DNA from: Marinomonas agarivorans
GTDB lineage: Bacteria; Pseudomonadota; Gammaproteobacteria; Pseudomonadales; Marinomonadaceae
Reading direction: 5' to 3'
Length of the DNA stretch: 64,000 bases
NCBI GenBank assembly: GCA_002173415.2
Contig: NHNK02000002.1
Location: forward strand, 186,001-250,000
The notes below the pieces were generated by a model that saw nothing but the letters and a program-made list of their open reading frames with translations, was not told the DNA's origin and made no database searches. The position numbers and the translations under genes are program-made. Below, piece by piece: positions 35,635-44,983 of the stretch; the stretch's first letter is position 1; the number at the start of each line of letters is the position of its first letter.

Positions 35635-37143
35635 ATGAGCTTAGCTACCCTTTATAGTCGTGCCCGTGTAGGCATTGATTCCCCGCTTGTTACCGTTGAA
35701 ACCCATATATCAAATGGCTTGCCAGCTTTAAACATTGTTGGTTTACCCGAAGCCGCAGTGCGTGAAGCAAAAGATCGAGTTCGTAGTGCCATTATGGTCA
35801 GCGAGTTCGAGTTTCCCACCCAACGAATTACCATTAATCTCGCGCCAGCGGATTTACCGAAAGAAGGAGGGCGATACGATTTAGCAATTGCGTTAAGCAT
35901 TTTGGTTGCTTCTGGCCAGTTAGGTAAAGTAGATGTATCAGCCTATGAATTTATTGGCGAATTGGCTTTATCGGGTGATGTTCGAACGGTAGCAGGCATA
36001 TTACCGGCAGCAGTGGCTTGTCGGCAAGATAATCGACAACTCATTCTACCAGTAGGGAATCAAACCGAAGCTAGCCTAGTTGAGGGCGAACATTTAGCCG
36101 TCGCTCATTTAACCCAAGTAACCAGTTTTTTAATGGGGCAGACAAATTTGCTGGTTTGCCAAGGGGCTCAACCACAAACCGCTTTACCACAATATAAAGA
36201 TATGGCGGATGTTAAAGGACAATATCAGGCAAGACGGGCATTAGAAGTCGCTGCTGCTGGTGGCCATAATTTGCTATTTATTGGTCCACCAGGCACAGGG
36301 AAGACTATGTTGGCGTCACGTTTGCCGGGCATTATGCCCGATATGACCGAAGATGAAGCACTTTCTGTTGCCGCAGTACAATCTGTCTCCGGTCGAAAAA
36401 TGGGAGTGGATTGGCATTGGCAAGAACGACCTTTTCGATCACCGCATCATACATGCTCTGCCGCTGCACTTGTTGGAGGTGGATCAATTCCTCAACCTGG
36501 CGAAATATCTCTAGCTCATTGTGGCGTACTCTTTCTCGATGAGTTGCCAGAATTTGATCGTAAAGTGCTCGAAGTACTGAGAGAACCGTTAGAGAACGGT
36601 GAAATTCATTTATCCCGAGCAAGAGCCCAGTTGTGTTATCCCTCTCGTTTCCAGTTAGTGGCGGCAATGAATGCCAGTAATGAAGCGTACACAGGAGAGG
36701 ATTATTACCATTCTGAGGCCAGTAAAGGTTATTTACGCAAGTTATCCGCCCCATTTCTAGATCGAATCGATTTGCATGTTGAAGTACCGCCTCTCTCTTC
36801 GGCTTTGCTGGTAGATAACAATGAAACAGGTGAAAACAGTGCGTCAATTCGTCAACGAGTTGTGCAAGCCGTTGACCGACAACGACAGCGTCAAGGGTGC
36901 CTAAATGCATTATTAGATGGCAGAAAACTTGAGAGCCTATGTAATTTATCAACGGAAAATAAAAAGTTTATGGAATCGGCACTGAATAAATTGGGACTCT
37001 CAGCGCGTGCGTATCATAGGGTGCTAAAAGTTGCGTTAACATTGGCAGATTTAGAAGCATCAGAAACGGTCGAAAAATCCCATTTGTTAGAATCTTTATC
37101 GTATCGAAAAATGGAGCAGAAACTTTCCAAAGTGGTTCGTTGA
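35635..37143 (+). CDS. comM: YifB/ComM-family AAA+ ATPase
   Basis: ComM is a hexameric helicase that promotes branch migration during natural transformation. The 502 residues hold the N-terminal YifB/ChlI domain (AVREAKDRVRSAI, PADLPKEGGRYDLAIAL), Walker A GPPGTGKTML near 217, the FRSPHHTCSAAALVGGG block, and Walker B VLFLDELPEF near 300, with a C-terminal Mg-chelatase-like domain. GGAGAG stands 6 bp before the ATG. Its presence fits natural competence but does not prove it. Confidence 0.96.
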   Translation: MSLATLYSRARVGIDSPLVTVETHISNGLPALNIVGLPEAAVREAKDRVRSAIMVSEFEFPTQRITINLAPADLPKEGGRYDLAIALSILVASGQLGKVDVSAYEFIGELALSGDVRTVAGILPAAVACRQDNRQLILPVGNQTEASLVEGEHLAVAHLTQVTSFLMGQTNLLVCQGAQPQTALPQYKDMADVKGQYQARRALEVAAAGGHNLLFIGPPGTGKTMLASRLPGIMPDMTEDEALSVAAVQSVSGRKMGVDWHWQERPFRSPHHTCSAAALVGGGSIPQPGEISLAHCGVLFLDELPEFDRKVLEVLREPLENGEIHLSRARAQLCYPSRFQLVAAMNASNEAYTGEDYYHSEASKGYLRKLSAPFLDRIDLHVEVPPLSSALLVDNNETGENSASIRQRVVQAVDRQRQRQGCLNALLDGRKLESLCNLSTENKKFMESALNKLGLSARAYHRVLKVALTLADLEASETVEKSHLLESLSYRKMEQKLSKVVR

Positions 37144-37257
37144 TTCTGATGTATTATTGAAGGGTAAGTAAATCGACTAATTCAGTAGTGGAGCAAACTG
37201 GAGTCATGTACCATACGAATTCATAACATGTAGTACCTGATTGATGATGCATAGCAA

Positions 37258-39303
37258 ATGACAATTTCTCTATCTATTTCTCAACGACTAAAAAGTTTAA
37301 ACGAACGTCAACTAGATGCCGTTAAACGAATTGATGGTCCTTTACTGGTTCTTGCTGGGGCTGGGAGTGGTAAAACCAGCGTAATCACTACCAAAATTGC
37401 CTACTTGATCCAAGAGTGTGGTTTTAAAGCGAATAATATTGTTGCTGTTACCTTTACTAACAAAGCCGCACGAGAAATGAAAGAACGCGTTGTCAGTATG
37501 TTAAGTCGCGAAGAAAGTCGTGGCCTTAAAATTTCAACATTTCATAATCTTGGCCTCAATATTCTACGCAAAGAATATAAAAGTGTGGGTCTGAAAAAAG
37601 GGTTTACTTTATTTGATGCGCAAGACTCATTAACTTTAGTAAAAGAAATTTTAGAAAAAGAGTTGAATCAAGAATCAGACGCAGCCTCTTTTTGTCAAAT
37701 GACGATATCCAATTGGAAGAACGACCTGACACCACCCAATGAGGCATTGGTGAATGCAGATACAGAAGAAATTGTCTTGGCTGCTCATGTTTATGAGCAG
37801 TATCAACGCTATTTGCGTGCCTACAATGCAGTTGATTTTGATGATTTGATTTTACTACCCGTCAGTTTGTTTCATAGCGATGAACGTCTACGAGAGCGTT
37901 GGCAAAACAAGGTTCGTTATTTGTTAGTGGACGAGTGTCAGGATACGAATAACAGCCAATACGAACTCATTCGCATTTTGGCCGGGTCACGCAAATGTTT
38001 TACCTTAGTTGGCGATGATGACCAATCCATTTATGCATGGCGAGGAGCTAGACCAGAAAACCTTGAACGGTTGAATCGAGATTACCAAGGACTGAAGTTG
38101 GTAAAACTTGAGCAAAACTATCGTTCCACTCGCACTATCTTAAACGCTGCGAATACTTTAATTGCCAATAACCCGCACGTTTATGATAAATCGTTATGGA
38201 GTGATTTAGGAATAGGCGACCCTATCCGTATTGTGGTCACTCGCAATGAAGATGCCGAAGCAGATCGCATCGCTTCAGAAATACAAGCCAGACATCTGCG
38301 ATACGATATTCCTTACAAAGATTTTGCCGTTTTGTATCGTGGCAATCACCAAGCAAGACTGCTAGAAATTAAACTTCAGGCTTATCGCATACCGTACAAA
38401 ATGAATGGTGGTACCTCGTTTTTTGCTCGAGCAGAAATTAAAGATTTAATGAGCTATTTGCGTTTGTTGGTGAACACCGATGACGATAATGCATTTTTAC
38501 GGGTAATTAACTTACCAAAACGAGAAATAGGACCAGCGACATTAGAAAAGGTTGGCACTCTAGCGAATGAGCATCATATCAGCTTATTTGATGCCTGCCA
38601 TTTAGCCGAATTAGAAACTCGTGTTACTGGTAGAGCCTACCGAAATTTATTGGACTTCTCTCAATGGATTGATGGGCTACGCCAACGATTAGTAAATGCC
38701 TCTCCTGTCCCTGTTATTGAACAAATGATTCATGACATGAATTATTTTGGTTGGTTGCAGGAACAAGCAAGCAGCCCAAAAGCGGCTGAACGTCGCATTG
38801 ATAATGTTCGATTCTTGTTGGACTCTATTCAACGTATGATGGAAAGTGCATGGGAAGAAGACCCAGATGCCGAACTTGATCAAGCACTGAGTAAACTGTT
38901 ATTAATCGATATGCTTGAAAGACAAGAAGAGGAAGAAGATGAAGACAAGGTACAATTACTGACTTTGCACGCATCAAAAGGGCTGGAGTTTTCTCACGTT
39001 TATCTAATTGGTTTTGAAGAAGAACTCTTGCCCCATCGTAACAGTATCGAAACCGATGATATCGAAGAGGAGCGTCGCTTGGCTTATGTGGGCATTACCC
39101 GAGCCAAACGGACTTTGTGTATCACACTGGCTTCTAAGCGACGTCAATATGGTGAAGAAGTGGACTGTTTGCCTAGTCGTTTCCTAGATGAACTTCCCGA
39201 AGAAAATTTAATTTGGGAAGGCCGTGGGGATGAACCTGAAAAAGCGAAAAAAGAAGTGGGTAAGGCCTCTCTTTCCGCGTTAAAAAGAATGTTAGGAAGG
39301 TAA
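37258..39303 (+). CDS. rep: ATP-dependent DNA helicase Rep
   Basis: Rep is a superfamily 1A 3'-5' helicase that helps forks pass protein blocks and restarts them. The 681 residues show Walker A AGAGSGKT (33-40), TFTNKAAREM, the LLVDECQDTN Walker B near 222, GDDDQSIYAWRGA near 252, LEQNYRS and the C-terminal LLTLHASKGLEF and RLAYVGITRAK motifs. Length and motif spacing are closer to Rep than to UvrD. It ends one base before the convergent kinase gene. Confidence 0.95.
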   Translation: MTISLSISQRLKSLNERQLDAVKRIDGPLLVLAGAGSGKTSVITTKIAYLIQECGFKANNIVAVTFTNKAAREMKERVVSMLSREESRGLKISTFHNLGLNILRKEYKSVGLKKGFTLFDAQDSLTLVKEILEKELNQESDAASFCQMTISNWKNDLTPPNEALVNADTEEIVLAAHVYEQYQRYLRAYNAVDFDDLILLPVSLFHSDERLRERWQNKVRYLLVDECQDTNNSQYELIRILAGSRKCFTLVGDDDQSIYAWRGARPENLERLNRDYQGLKLVKLEQNYRSTRTILNAANTLIANNPHVYDKSLWSDLGIGDPIRIVVTRNEDAEADRIASEIQARHLRYDIPYKDFAVLYRGNHQARLLEIKLQAYRIPYKMNGGTSFFARAEIKDLMSYLRLLVNTDDDNAFLRVINLPKREIGPATLEKVGTLANEHHISLFDACHLAELETRVTGRAYRNLLDFSQWIDGLRQRLVNASPVPVIEQMIHDMNYFGWLQEQASSPKAAERRIDNVRFLLDSIQRMMESAWEEDPDAELDQALSKLLLIDMLERQEEEEDEDKVQLLTLHASKGLEFSHVYLIGFEEELLPHRNSIETDDIEEERRLAYVGITRAKRTLCITLASKRRQYGEEVDCLPSRFLDELPEENLIWEGRGDEPEKAKKEVGKASLSALKRMLGR

Positions 39304-39304
39304 G

Positions 39305-39916
39305 TTATTTTACCTTTTTTTCTTCCAGTAAATAATTAATGTGAGTACGGAATAAACCTGCGGCATTGGTAAAGCTATTATTATTCGGGATAATAAAATC
39401 GGCTTTGTTTTTGATTTCCAATGTTTTTAACGCCGCTTGACGGACATGACGCATGTAGCGGCTAGTTACTTCATTAACATTACGACCACGCTCACTGATA
39501 TCTCGCTTTATACGACGGACCACAGCAATATCTAAATCTGTATCAACAAACATCAGATAATCAACAGCATCGCGAATACCTGCGTCTTGAAACATCATGT
39601 GACCTTCAACAAGCACTATATGAGTTGGCTCTAAATTGCGGTAGCCAATACGGCTATGTTTGGCATGATCATAAATAGGAATTTCATTTGGCTGCTGGCG
39701 ATTCTTGCAGTTGTGTATTGCCAACATAATGCTCTCTGTGTCTAACGAGCTTAAATCATCAAAGTTGTACACATCAGGGTCGATACTGCCACAACCTTTA
39801 TAAAAATTGTCCTGACACAAAACAGTAATATTATCTTCATTACCTTCAGTCAGTAGAGCACAGAGACGACTTTTCCCGCTGCCTGACACCCCTGTGATCC
39901 CAATTACTAACGCCAT
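39305..39916 (-). CDS. udk: Uridine kinase-like P-loop kinase
   Basis: The 203-residue protein has the P-loop GVSGSGKS (9-16), the LCQDNFYKG substrate region near 35, the YDHAKHSR segment near 90 and the LVEGHMMF Walker B-like block, matching uridine/cytidine kinases (phosphoribulokinase family). It would make UMP or CMP in salvage. The sequence is diverged from the E. coli enzyme, so another small-molecule kinase role remains possible. It converges on rep with a single base between the stops. Confidence 0.75.
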   Translation of the reverse strand: MALVIGITGVSGSGKSRLCALLTEGNEDNITVLCQDNFYKGCGSIDPDVYNFDDLSSLDTESIMLAIHNCKNRQQPNEIPIYDHAKHSRIGYRNLEPTHIVLVEGHMMFQDAGIRDAVDYLMFVDTDLDIAVVRRIKRDISERGRNVNEVTSRYMRHVRQAALKTLEIKNKADFIIPNNNSFTNAAGLFRTHINYLLEEKKVK

Positions 39917-40067
39917 ATTTACCTCAATAGTTACAATTGATTGCGATAATGCACTCTTGTATTAAAATGATATAAGCTAATATAACAGATTGCGATTGGG
40001 CTTTCCTTTTTAAATGTAAAATGTAAATGCGAAATTCAACTCGTGCCGACGTATTTTGGAGTTTGGT

Positions 40068-40649
40068 ATGACATGGCTAATTAGATTGAGTTTATTAATA
40101 AATTTAGTGTCGCTTATTCTGTTTAATATTGCCCGCGCTGAAGAAGCGCCTTTACCTCTAGATGATTCTCAAGTAGAAGAGGCGGAGATCGCGATAGAAG
40201 GTGCAGAGCTTTTTGGTTTATCAATTAATAACCTTAGTCAGGAAACCCTAGAAGATAAACTGGCAGAAATGGGGGTTGACCGCTTTGCTAGCGCCAAGGA
40301 CTTTAAAGTTATGTATAACCTTGGAGAAAGAGACGTTCTAGGCATTCATAAAATACTAGTAGAATACAATGATTATTATTTTGTCACGCAAATAACGCTG
40401 TATGGAAGAATAGAAAATAACATGCAACGTAAACGCCTTGGTAACTTATTAGTGCAACGCTACAAAGAGCCAATGGCAGGGAAAATAAATGAGGGTTATG
40501 GACGAGCTCAGTGGCGATTTAGTGATGGCACCATGATTGATTTAAATAATAGTACGTTTGATGTAAAAGTCGTTTATCGTGATTTGATTCCTAGTCGTAA
40601 TCTTGTAGCAGGGGAAATCGATGTGCAAGCCTTGAAAGACAGCTTGTAA
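40068..40649 (+). CDS. Exported protein of unknown function
   Basis: The 193-residue precursor has a signal peptide (WLIRLSLLINLVSLILFNIARA) followed by an acidic linker and a compact alpha/beta domain with VLVEYNDYYFVTQITLYGR near residue 105. The ATG at 40068 has GGAG 6 bp upstream; a TTG four codons earlier overlaps this ribosome site and is not the start. No family is recognised. It precedes a DUF3392 gene by 93 bp. Confidence 0.65.
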   Translation: MTWLIRLSLLINLVSLILFNIARAEEAPLPLDDSQVEEAEIAIEGAELFGLSINNLSQETLEDKLAEMGVDRFASAKDFKVMYNLGERDVLGIHKILVEYNDYYFVTQITLYGRIENNMQRKRLGNLLVQRYKEPMAGKINEGYGRAQWRFSDGTMIDLNNSTFDVKVVYRDLIPSRNLVAGEIDVQALKDSL

Positions 40650-40742
40650 TCTAGGTTTTAGATGCAAACCTTTCACAATAAGTATTGATCTGTATTATTA
40701 TCCCAGTACTATTGCTCTTACTGTTTTAGTGAGCGATATACA

Positions 40743-41075
40743 ATGGATATTATTTTTAATCTGAATCTGCAATTAGCTCAGCATATGAGTACCTATCTTA
40801 GCGATATTGCCTTGGCAATTGTTGCAACCTGTTTAGTTGTTTATGGGAATAATTTGAATGACATGATTAAGCGTATTGTTTCATCTTGGATGTTTGCATT
40901 ACGTGTTATGTCATTTATCTTAATGTGTACTTTTGGCTATGGTTTGTTAACGGTGTGGTTACAGCCTATGCTTGAAATGTTACTAAGATATATTGAGTTG
41001 CCTTACCTGCCGATTGCTATTTTGGCGATCTTTTGTTTGCTTGGCGTTTTGGCTGAGCGAAAAGAACATTTATAA
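40743..41075 (+). CDS. DUF3392 inner-membrane protein
   Basis: The 110-residue protein starts MDIIFNLNLQLAQHMSTYLSDIALAIVAT and has three hydrophobic segments (about residues 20-36, 48-70, 82-104), the DUF3392 pattern found across marine gammaproteobacteria. Function is unknown. The gap 41076-41371 before the GAPDH gene contains no gene, only AT-rich DNA. Confidence 0.8.
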   Translation: MDIIFNLNLQLAQHMSTYLSDIALAIVATCLVVYGNNLNDMIKRIVSSWMFALRVMSFILMCTFGYGLLTVWLQPMLEMLLRYIELPYLPIAILAIFCLLGVLAERKEHL

Positions 41076-41371
41076 AAAAAATCATGAAATTTTGAGCCAA
41101 AACCTGTGGTGAAATAACAAGAAAATACCCAGTTATCTTTTTGTTATTTCTCTTTCAAACGCAGTTTGTTGTCATTTTTCAATATGTGATATTTAATCCC
41201 GTAATTTACTAACAAAACTCTGGCAACAGCCTGTTTTTAAAGGTTTTTCGTAATCTTTTTCCAATTTGTTATTCTTTTTTTCTGTCGTTATTATGCCCAA
41301 AAAACAAACATCAAACGCATCTATTGCGAGAAATGTTTTACTGTCTACGTTAATTTTTGTTTGGGTGATAT

Positions 41372-42739
41372 ATGACACAATCTTGGTTAAATATGATTGC
41401 GGAAGTGGAGTCTATGATTCCTCTATTGGGACATTTAGGTCGTAACAAAAATATAAAGGTACTTATTGCTGGGCAAGAATTACTCGCCAATTCCGTTTCA
41501 CAGCTAATTTCATTATTGGATGGTTATTCTGAGCAAGACATCACGCAAATTAAACACGGCTTGCTTGAACTACAAAATAGCCCTGTAAAAAATAAGTCGG
41601 TGGATGTTTTGGATTTTCTGGCAGAAAAAACACCATCAATTAGCGCAATCAAGAGTGTCGATAATTCGCAGCAAATGCCAGTCGTACTTTATGGTTTTGG
41701 TCGAATCGGTCGCTTGCTGGCACGTCGCCTATGTGAGGTTGGTCGTTCTTCTAGCGGCATGGTGTTATCCGCTATCGTTGTCCGTAAAAAAGGTGAAGGT
41801 GACCTACGAAAGCGTGCCAGTTTATTGCAATTGGACTCGGTTCATGGGCGTTATGATGGTGTTGTGAAAGTGGATGAAGAAAACCAATCTCTCATTATTA
41901 ATGGTCAGACTGTTAAGGTTATTTATGCATCTCACCCGCAAGATATTGATTATAAATCCTATGGTATCGAAGGCGCTTTGTTAGTAGATAACACTGGTGT
42001 ATGGCGTAGTGCTGAAACGTTACAAGCTCATCTAGATAGCAATGGTATACAGCGAGTTCTTTTAACTGCACCAGGAAAGGAAATGAAAAACATTGTTTTC
42101 GGTGTAAATGACAAAGATCTTGAAGTCAAAGACACAATTATTTCTGCCGCGTCTTGTACTACAAATGCGATTGCGCCTGTATTGTCTGTTATTGAGGGGG
42201 CTTATGGAATTGAATCGGGCCATGTTGAAACCATTCATGCTTACACCAATGACCAAAACTTAATTGATAATATCCACAAAGGCGATCGCCGTGGTCGGGC
42301 GGCAGCGTTAAATATGGTAATTACCGAAACAGGCGCGGCGAAAGCGGTATCAAAAGCCATTCCATCATTAACAGGCAAGTTAAGTGGCAGTGCTATTCGC
42401 GTTCCTGTTATTAATGCGTCTATTGCCGTATTAAACTTAAGATTAACTCGTTCGACAACTATTGCAGATCTACATAGCTTATTAAAAACTGCGTCGTCTG
42501 ACTTTATCGGTCAAATTGGCTTTAGTGAAGAGCCAGATGCTGTGTCGTCTGATTTTATTGGCTCTGAAAGAGCAGGAACGGTAGATGCCTTATCCACGAA
42601 AGTGCATGACACACAAGTAACTCTCTATGTGTGGTATGACAATGAATATGGTTACAGTTGTCAGGTTACAAGGTTAATGGAGCGCTTGGCGCAATTGGGT
42701 AGTGTGTCGTCAGAATCGTCATGCACTCAAGCAGCCTGA
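41372..42739 (+). CDS. Glyceraldehyde-3-phosphate dehydrogenase, long form
   Basis: The enzyme forms 1,3-bisphosphoglycerate or works in reverse in gluconeogenesis. The dehydrogenase domain starts after an N-terminal helical extension of about 100 residues, with the Rossmann GFGRIGR at 108-114, the catalytic SCTTN (Cys262), and WYDNEYGYSCQ at the end. The extended form (450-490 residues) is typical of the second GAPDH of pseudomonads and related marine bacteria. The role of the extension is unknown. The short classical GapA is not in this window. Confidence 0.92.
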   Translation: MTQSWLNMIAEVESMIPLLGHLGRNKNIKVLIAGQELLANSVSQLISLLDGYSEQDITQIKHGLLELQNSPVKNKSVDVLDFLAEKTPSISAIKSVDNSQQMPVVLYGFGRIGRLLARRLCEVGRSSSGMVLSAIVVRKKGEGDLRKRASLLQLDSVHGRYDGVVKVDEENQSLIINGQTVKVIYASHPQDIDYKSYGIEGALLVDNTGVWRSAETLQAHLDSNGIQRVLLTAPGKEMKNIVFGVNDKDLEVKDTIISAASCTTNAIAPVLSVIEGAYGIESGHVETIHAYTNDQNLIDNIHKGDRRGRAAALNMVITETGAAKAVSKAIPSLTGKLSGSAIRVPVINASIAVLNLRLTRSTTIADLHSLLKTASSDFIGQIGFSEEPDAVSSDFIGSERAGTVDALSTKVHDTQVTLYVWYDNEYGYSCQVTRLMERLAQLGSVSSESSCTQAA

Positions 42740-42808
42740 TAAGTTGAGCATCTTAAAGAGCAGATCTTCAAGGCCGCTAAGATAATATTTTTCTATCACC
42801 CTAGTTAA

Positions 42809-42840
42809 CCGCTGAATTTAATTTATTTAGCGGCTTTTTT
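42809..42840 (+). terminator. Terminator of the GAPDH gene
   Basis: CCGCT pairs with AGCGG, extended by G-U and A-T pairs, around an AT-rich loop, followed by six T residues. Confidence 0.7.
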
Positions 42841-43023
42841 CCTCCCTAAAAATACGTTTCGAAATACATTCAAGTAACAGAACTTTATTCCATTTCGGAA
42901 GGTCTGATAAGCTAAATAGTTGTAAATAAGAATGGTTTTTATTTTTTACAGTATTGCTACTGGGAAAAATAGTCATTAAATTTAACTCTCTTTTCAAATG
43001 GTATTTCTTAGGAATTTGCTCGC

Positions 43024-44022
43024 ATGTTTAAATCGTTTTTTCTTGATACAAAGTGGATGTTTTGGTCCATTCTAGGGTCTGTTTTAATTTTGGCGGTAAC
43101 TTGGGGTCAAGTACAAGTTAATGTCTATATGAATGAGTGGTTTGGTGACTTCTACAATATTATACAGCAAGCATTGTCTGAGCCTAATTCCGTTGACTTA
43201 GATACTTTTCTAATGAAATGTTTTGAATATATGCGCATTGCAGGCGTGTATGTTGTTATTGCTGTAGTGTTAGGCTTTTTCATTAATCACTATGTGTTTC
43301 GCTGGCGTATGGCAATGAATGATTATTATATGAGCCACTGGGAAAAACTGCGTCATATTGAAGGTGCAGCACAAAGAATACAAGAAGACACCATGCGTTT
43401 TGCCAAAATTGTAGAAGGGTTAGGTGTCGCATTTTTGCGTTCAGTTATGACGCTAATCGCATTCCTGCCCTTGCTGTGGGAATTGAGTAAACATGTTACG
43501 GAATTGCCTTATATCGGAGCGGTTGATCACGCGTTAGTCTACATTGCGATTCTATCCGCCTTATTTGGTACCGCTATCCTTGCGTTAGTCGGTATCAAGT
43601 TGCCAGGGCTAGAATTCAATAATCAAAAAGTTGAAGCCGCGTATCGTAAAGAATTGGTGTTAGGGGAAGATTACGCTGAGAGAGCCGATCCGCTAACTGT
43701 CAAAGAATTGTTTACGGGCGTTAGAAAAAACTATTTTACCCTCTATTTACATTACCTTTATTTTGATATTGCCCGTTATTCTTATTTACAAGTTACCGTA
43801 TTGTTGCCTTATTTTATAATGGCGCCGACCATTGTTGCAGGGGTAATTACATTAGGGCTGCTTAACCAAATTCTCCGAGCATTTAATAATGTTGAAGGTT
43901 CATTTCAATTTTTGGTGAATTCGTGGAGTACCATTGTGGAATTGATGTCGATTTATAAGCGTCTTAAAGCATTTGAGAAGAACATTCACGCATCACCAGC
44001 AGCTGAACATGGAACAAGGTAG
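43024..44022 (+). CDS. SbmA/BacA-family peptide transporter, short form
   Basis: The sequence follows E. coli SbmA closely from its second membrane region on (NHYVFRWRMAMNDYYMSHWEKLRHIEGAAQRIQEDTMRF, VGIKLPGLEFNNQKVEAAYRKELV, LMSIYKRL), but has 332 residues where SbmA has about 406. It keeps an SbmA-like MFKSFF start and then jumps to the equivalent of SbmA residue ~85, as if the first membrane helix and loop were deleted. SbmA imports peptides such as microcins and proline-rich antimicrobials. Whether the short form works is not known. Confidence 0.85.
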   Translation: MFKSFFLDTKWMFWSILGSVLILAVTWGQVQVNVYMNEWFGDFYNIIQQALSEPNSVDLDTFLMKCFEYMRIAGVYVVIAVVLGFFINHYVFRWRMAMNDYYMSHWEKLRHIEGAAQRIQEDTMRFAKIVEGLGVAFLRSVMTLIAFLPLLWELSKHVTELPYIGAVDHALVYIAILSALFGTAILALVGIKLPGLEFNNQKVEAAYRKELVLGEDYAERADPLTVKELFTGVRKNYFTLYLHYLYFDIARYSYLQVTVLLPYFIMAPTIVAGVITLGLLNQILRAFNNVEGSFQFLVNSWSTIVELMSIYKRLKAFEKNIHASPAAEHGTR

Positions 44023-44050
44023 TACTTGCTTCATTGTAATGAGAACTGGA

Positions 44051-44827
44051 TTATAGCCAGTTCTCATAAATTAACTTTGACGATATTAGTAAGCACATCA
44101 AAATAACTAAAGGGCGAATAAGGACGTTACCTTTACTCACAACTAAACGAGCACCTAATTGTGCCCCGAGCCATTGACCTACGGCCATGGCTAAACCAAT
44201 TCCCCATAGAACGTGGCCAGTAAAAGAAAAGATGAACAAAGACGCAACATTACTGGTGGCATTAAGAATTTTTGTGTTTGCCGTCGCGTTAATTAATGTT
44301 GCACCTGTTAAACACAGATACGCCGTAGTGAAAAAAGAGCCTGTGCCAGGGCCAATAAGACCATCATAAAAGCCAACGCTTGTGCCAATAAGTAGAGCAA
44401 AGCCTAGTTGCCCTAATTGCACTTTGCTGCTGATATAAGGCTGAATACGGTGGATAAATAAAAAGAACAAGGCAACGGCAATTAGGATGACAGGAATGAT
44501 TTTAAAAAGCAGAGAGCGATCAAGATAAGACACTAACAAGGTGCCCACAGCACTACCTACAGCCGTTGTAATGATTGCAGGTAGCAATGCTTTCAAATTA
44601 ACTACTTTGCGCTTTATAAAGTGATAAGAGGCCGAAAGGGTACCAGCGCAGCCTTGTAATTTATTAGTGGCTAAGGCTTGAGCGGGTTCCATTCCAGATA
44701 ACAATAGAACTGGCACGGTAATTAAGCCTCCACCACCAGCAATTGCATCGATAATACCCGCCACAAATGCCACGAAAACCAACAAGATAATGGTGGCCAA
44801 TGAAAAATCGAGGAAAAAAATATCCAT
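44051..44827 (-). CDS. TSUP-family permease (TauE/SafE, YfcA type)
   Basis: The 258-residue protein has eight predicted membrane segments in two repeats, each with the family loop: GIIDAIAGGGGLITVPVLL near residue 25 and GFYDGLIGPGTGSFFTTAYL near 150, followed by NATANTKILN. The ALATNKLQG motif of YfcA-like members lies near residue 52. The family exports sulfite, sulfoacetate or related anions; the substrate here is unknown. It sits between the SbmA-like gene and glpD. Confidence 0.9.
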   Translation of the reverse strand: MDIFFLDFSLATIILLVFVAFVAGIIDAIAGGGGLITVPVLLLSGMEPAQALATNKLQGCAGTLSASYHFIKRKVVNLKALLPAIITTAVGSAVGTLLVSYLDRSLLFKIIPVILIAVALFFLFIHRIQPYISSKVQLGQLGFALLIGTSVGFYDGLIGPGTGSFFTTAYLCLTGATLINATANTKILNATSNVASLFIFSFTGHVLWGIGLAMAVGQWLGAQLGARLVVSKGNVLIRPLVILMCLLISSKLIYENWL

Positions 44828-44983
44828 GTGTTTGTTCTCTTATATGAACCTTTAACCAAGTCTATGGTAGGCAACGGTAAGGAGAAGGCAAACAAAGAAA
44901 GGGAATGACTGAGATAAAGAAAATAAATAATGAACCACAATGGCAGTATTTGTGGTTCATTATCAGAGATTGTAAGCCTGTTG

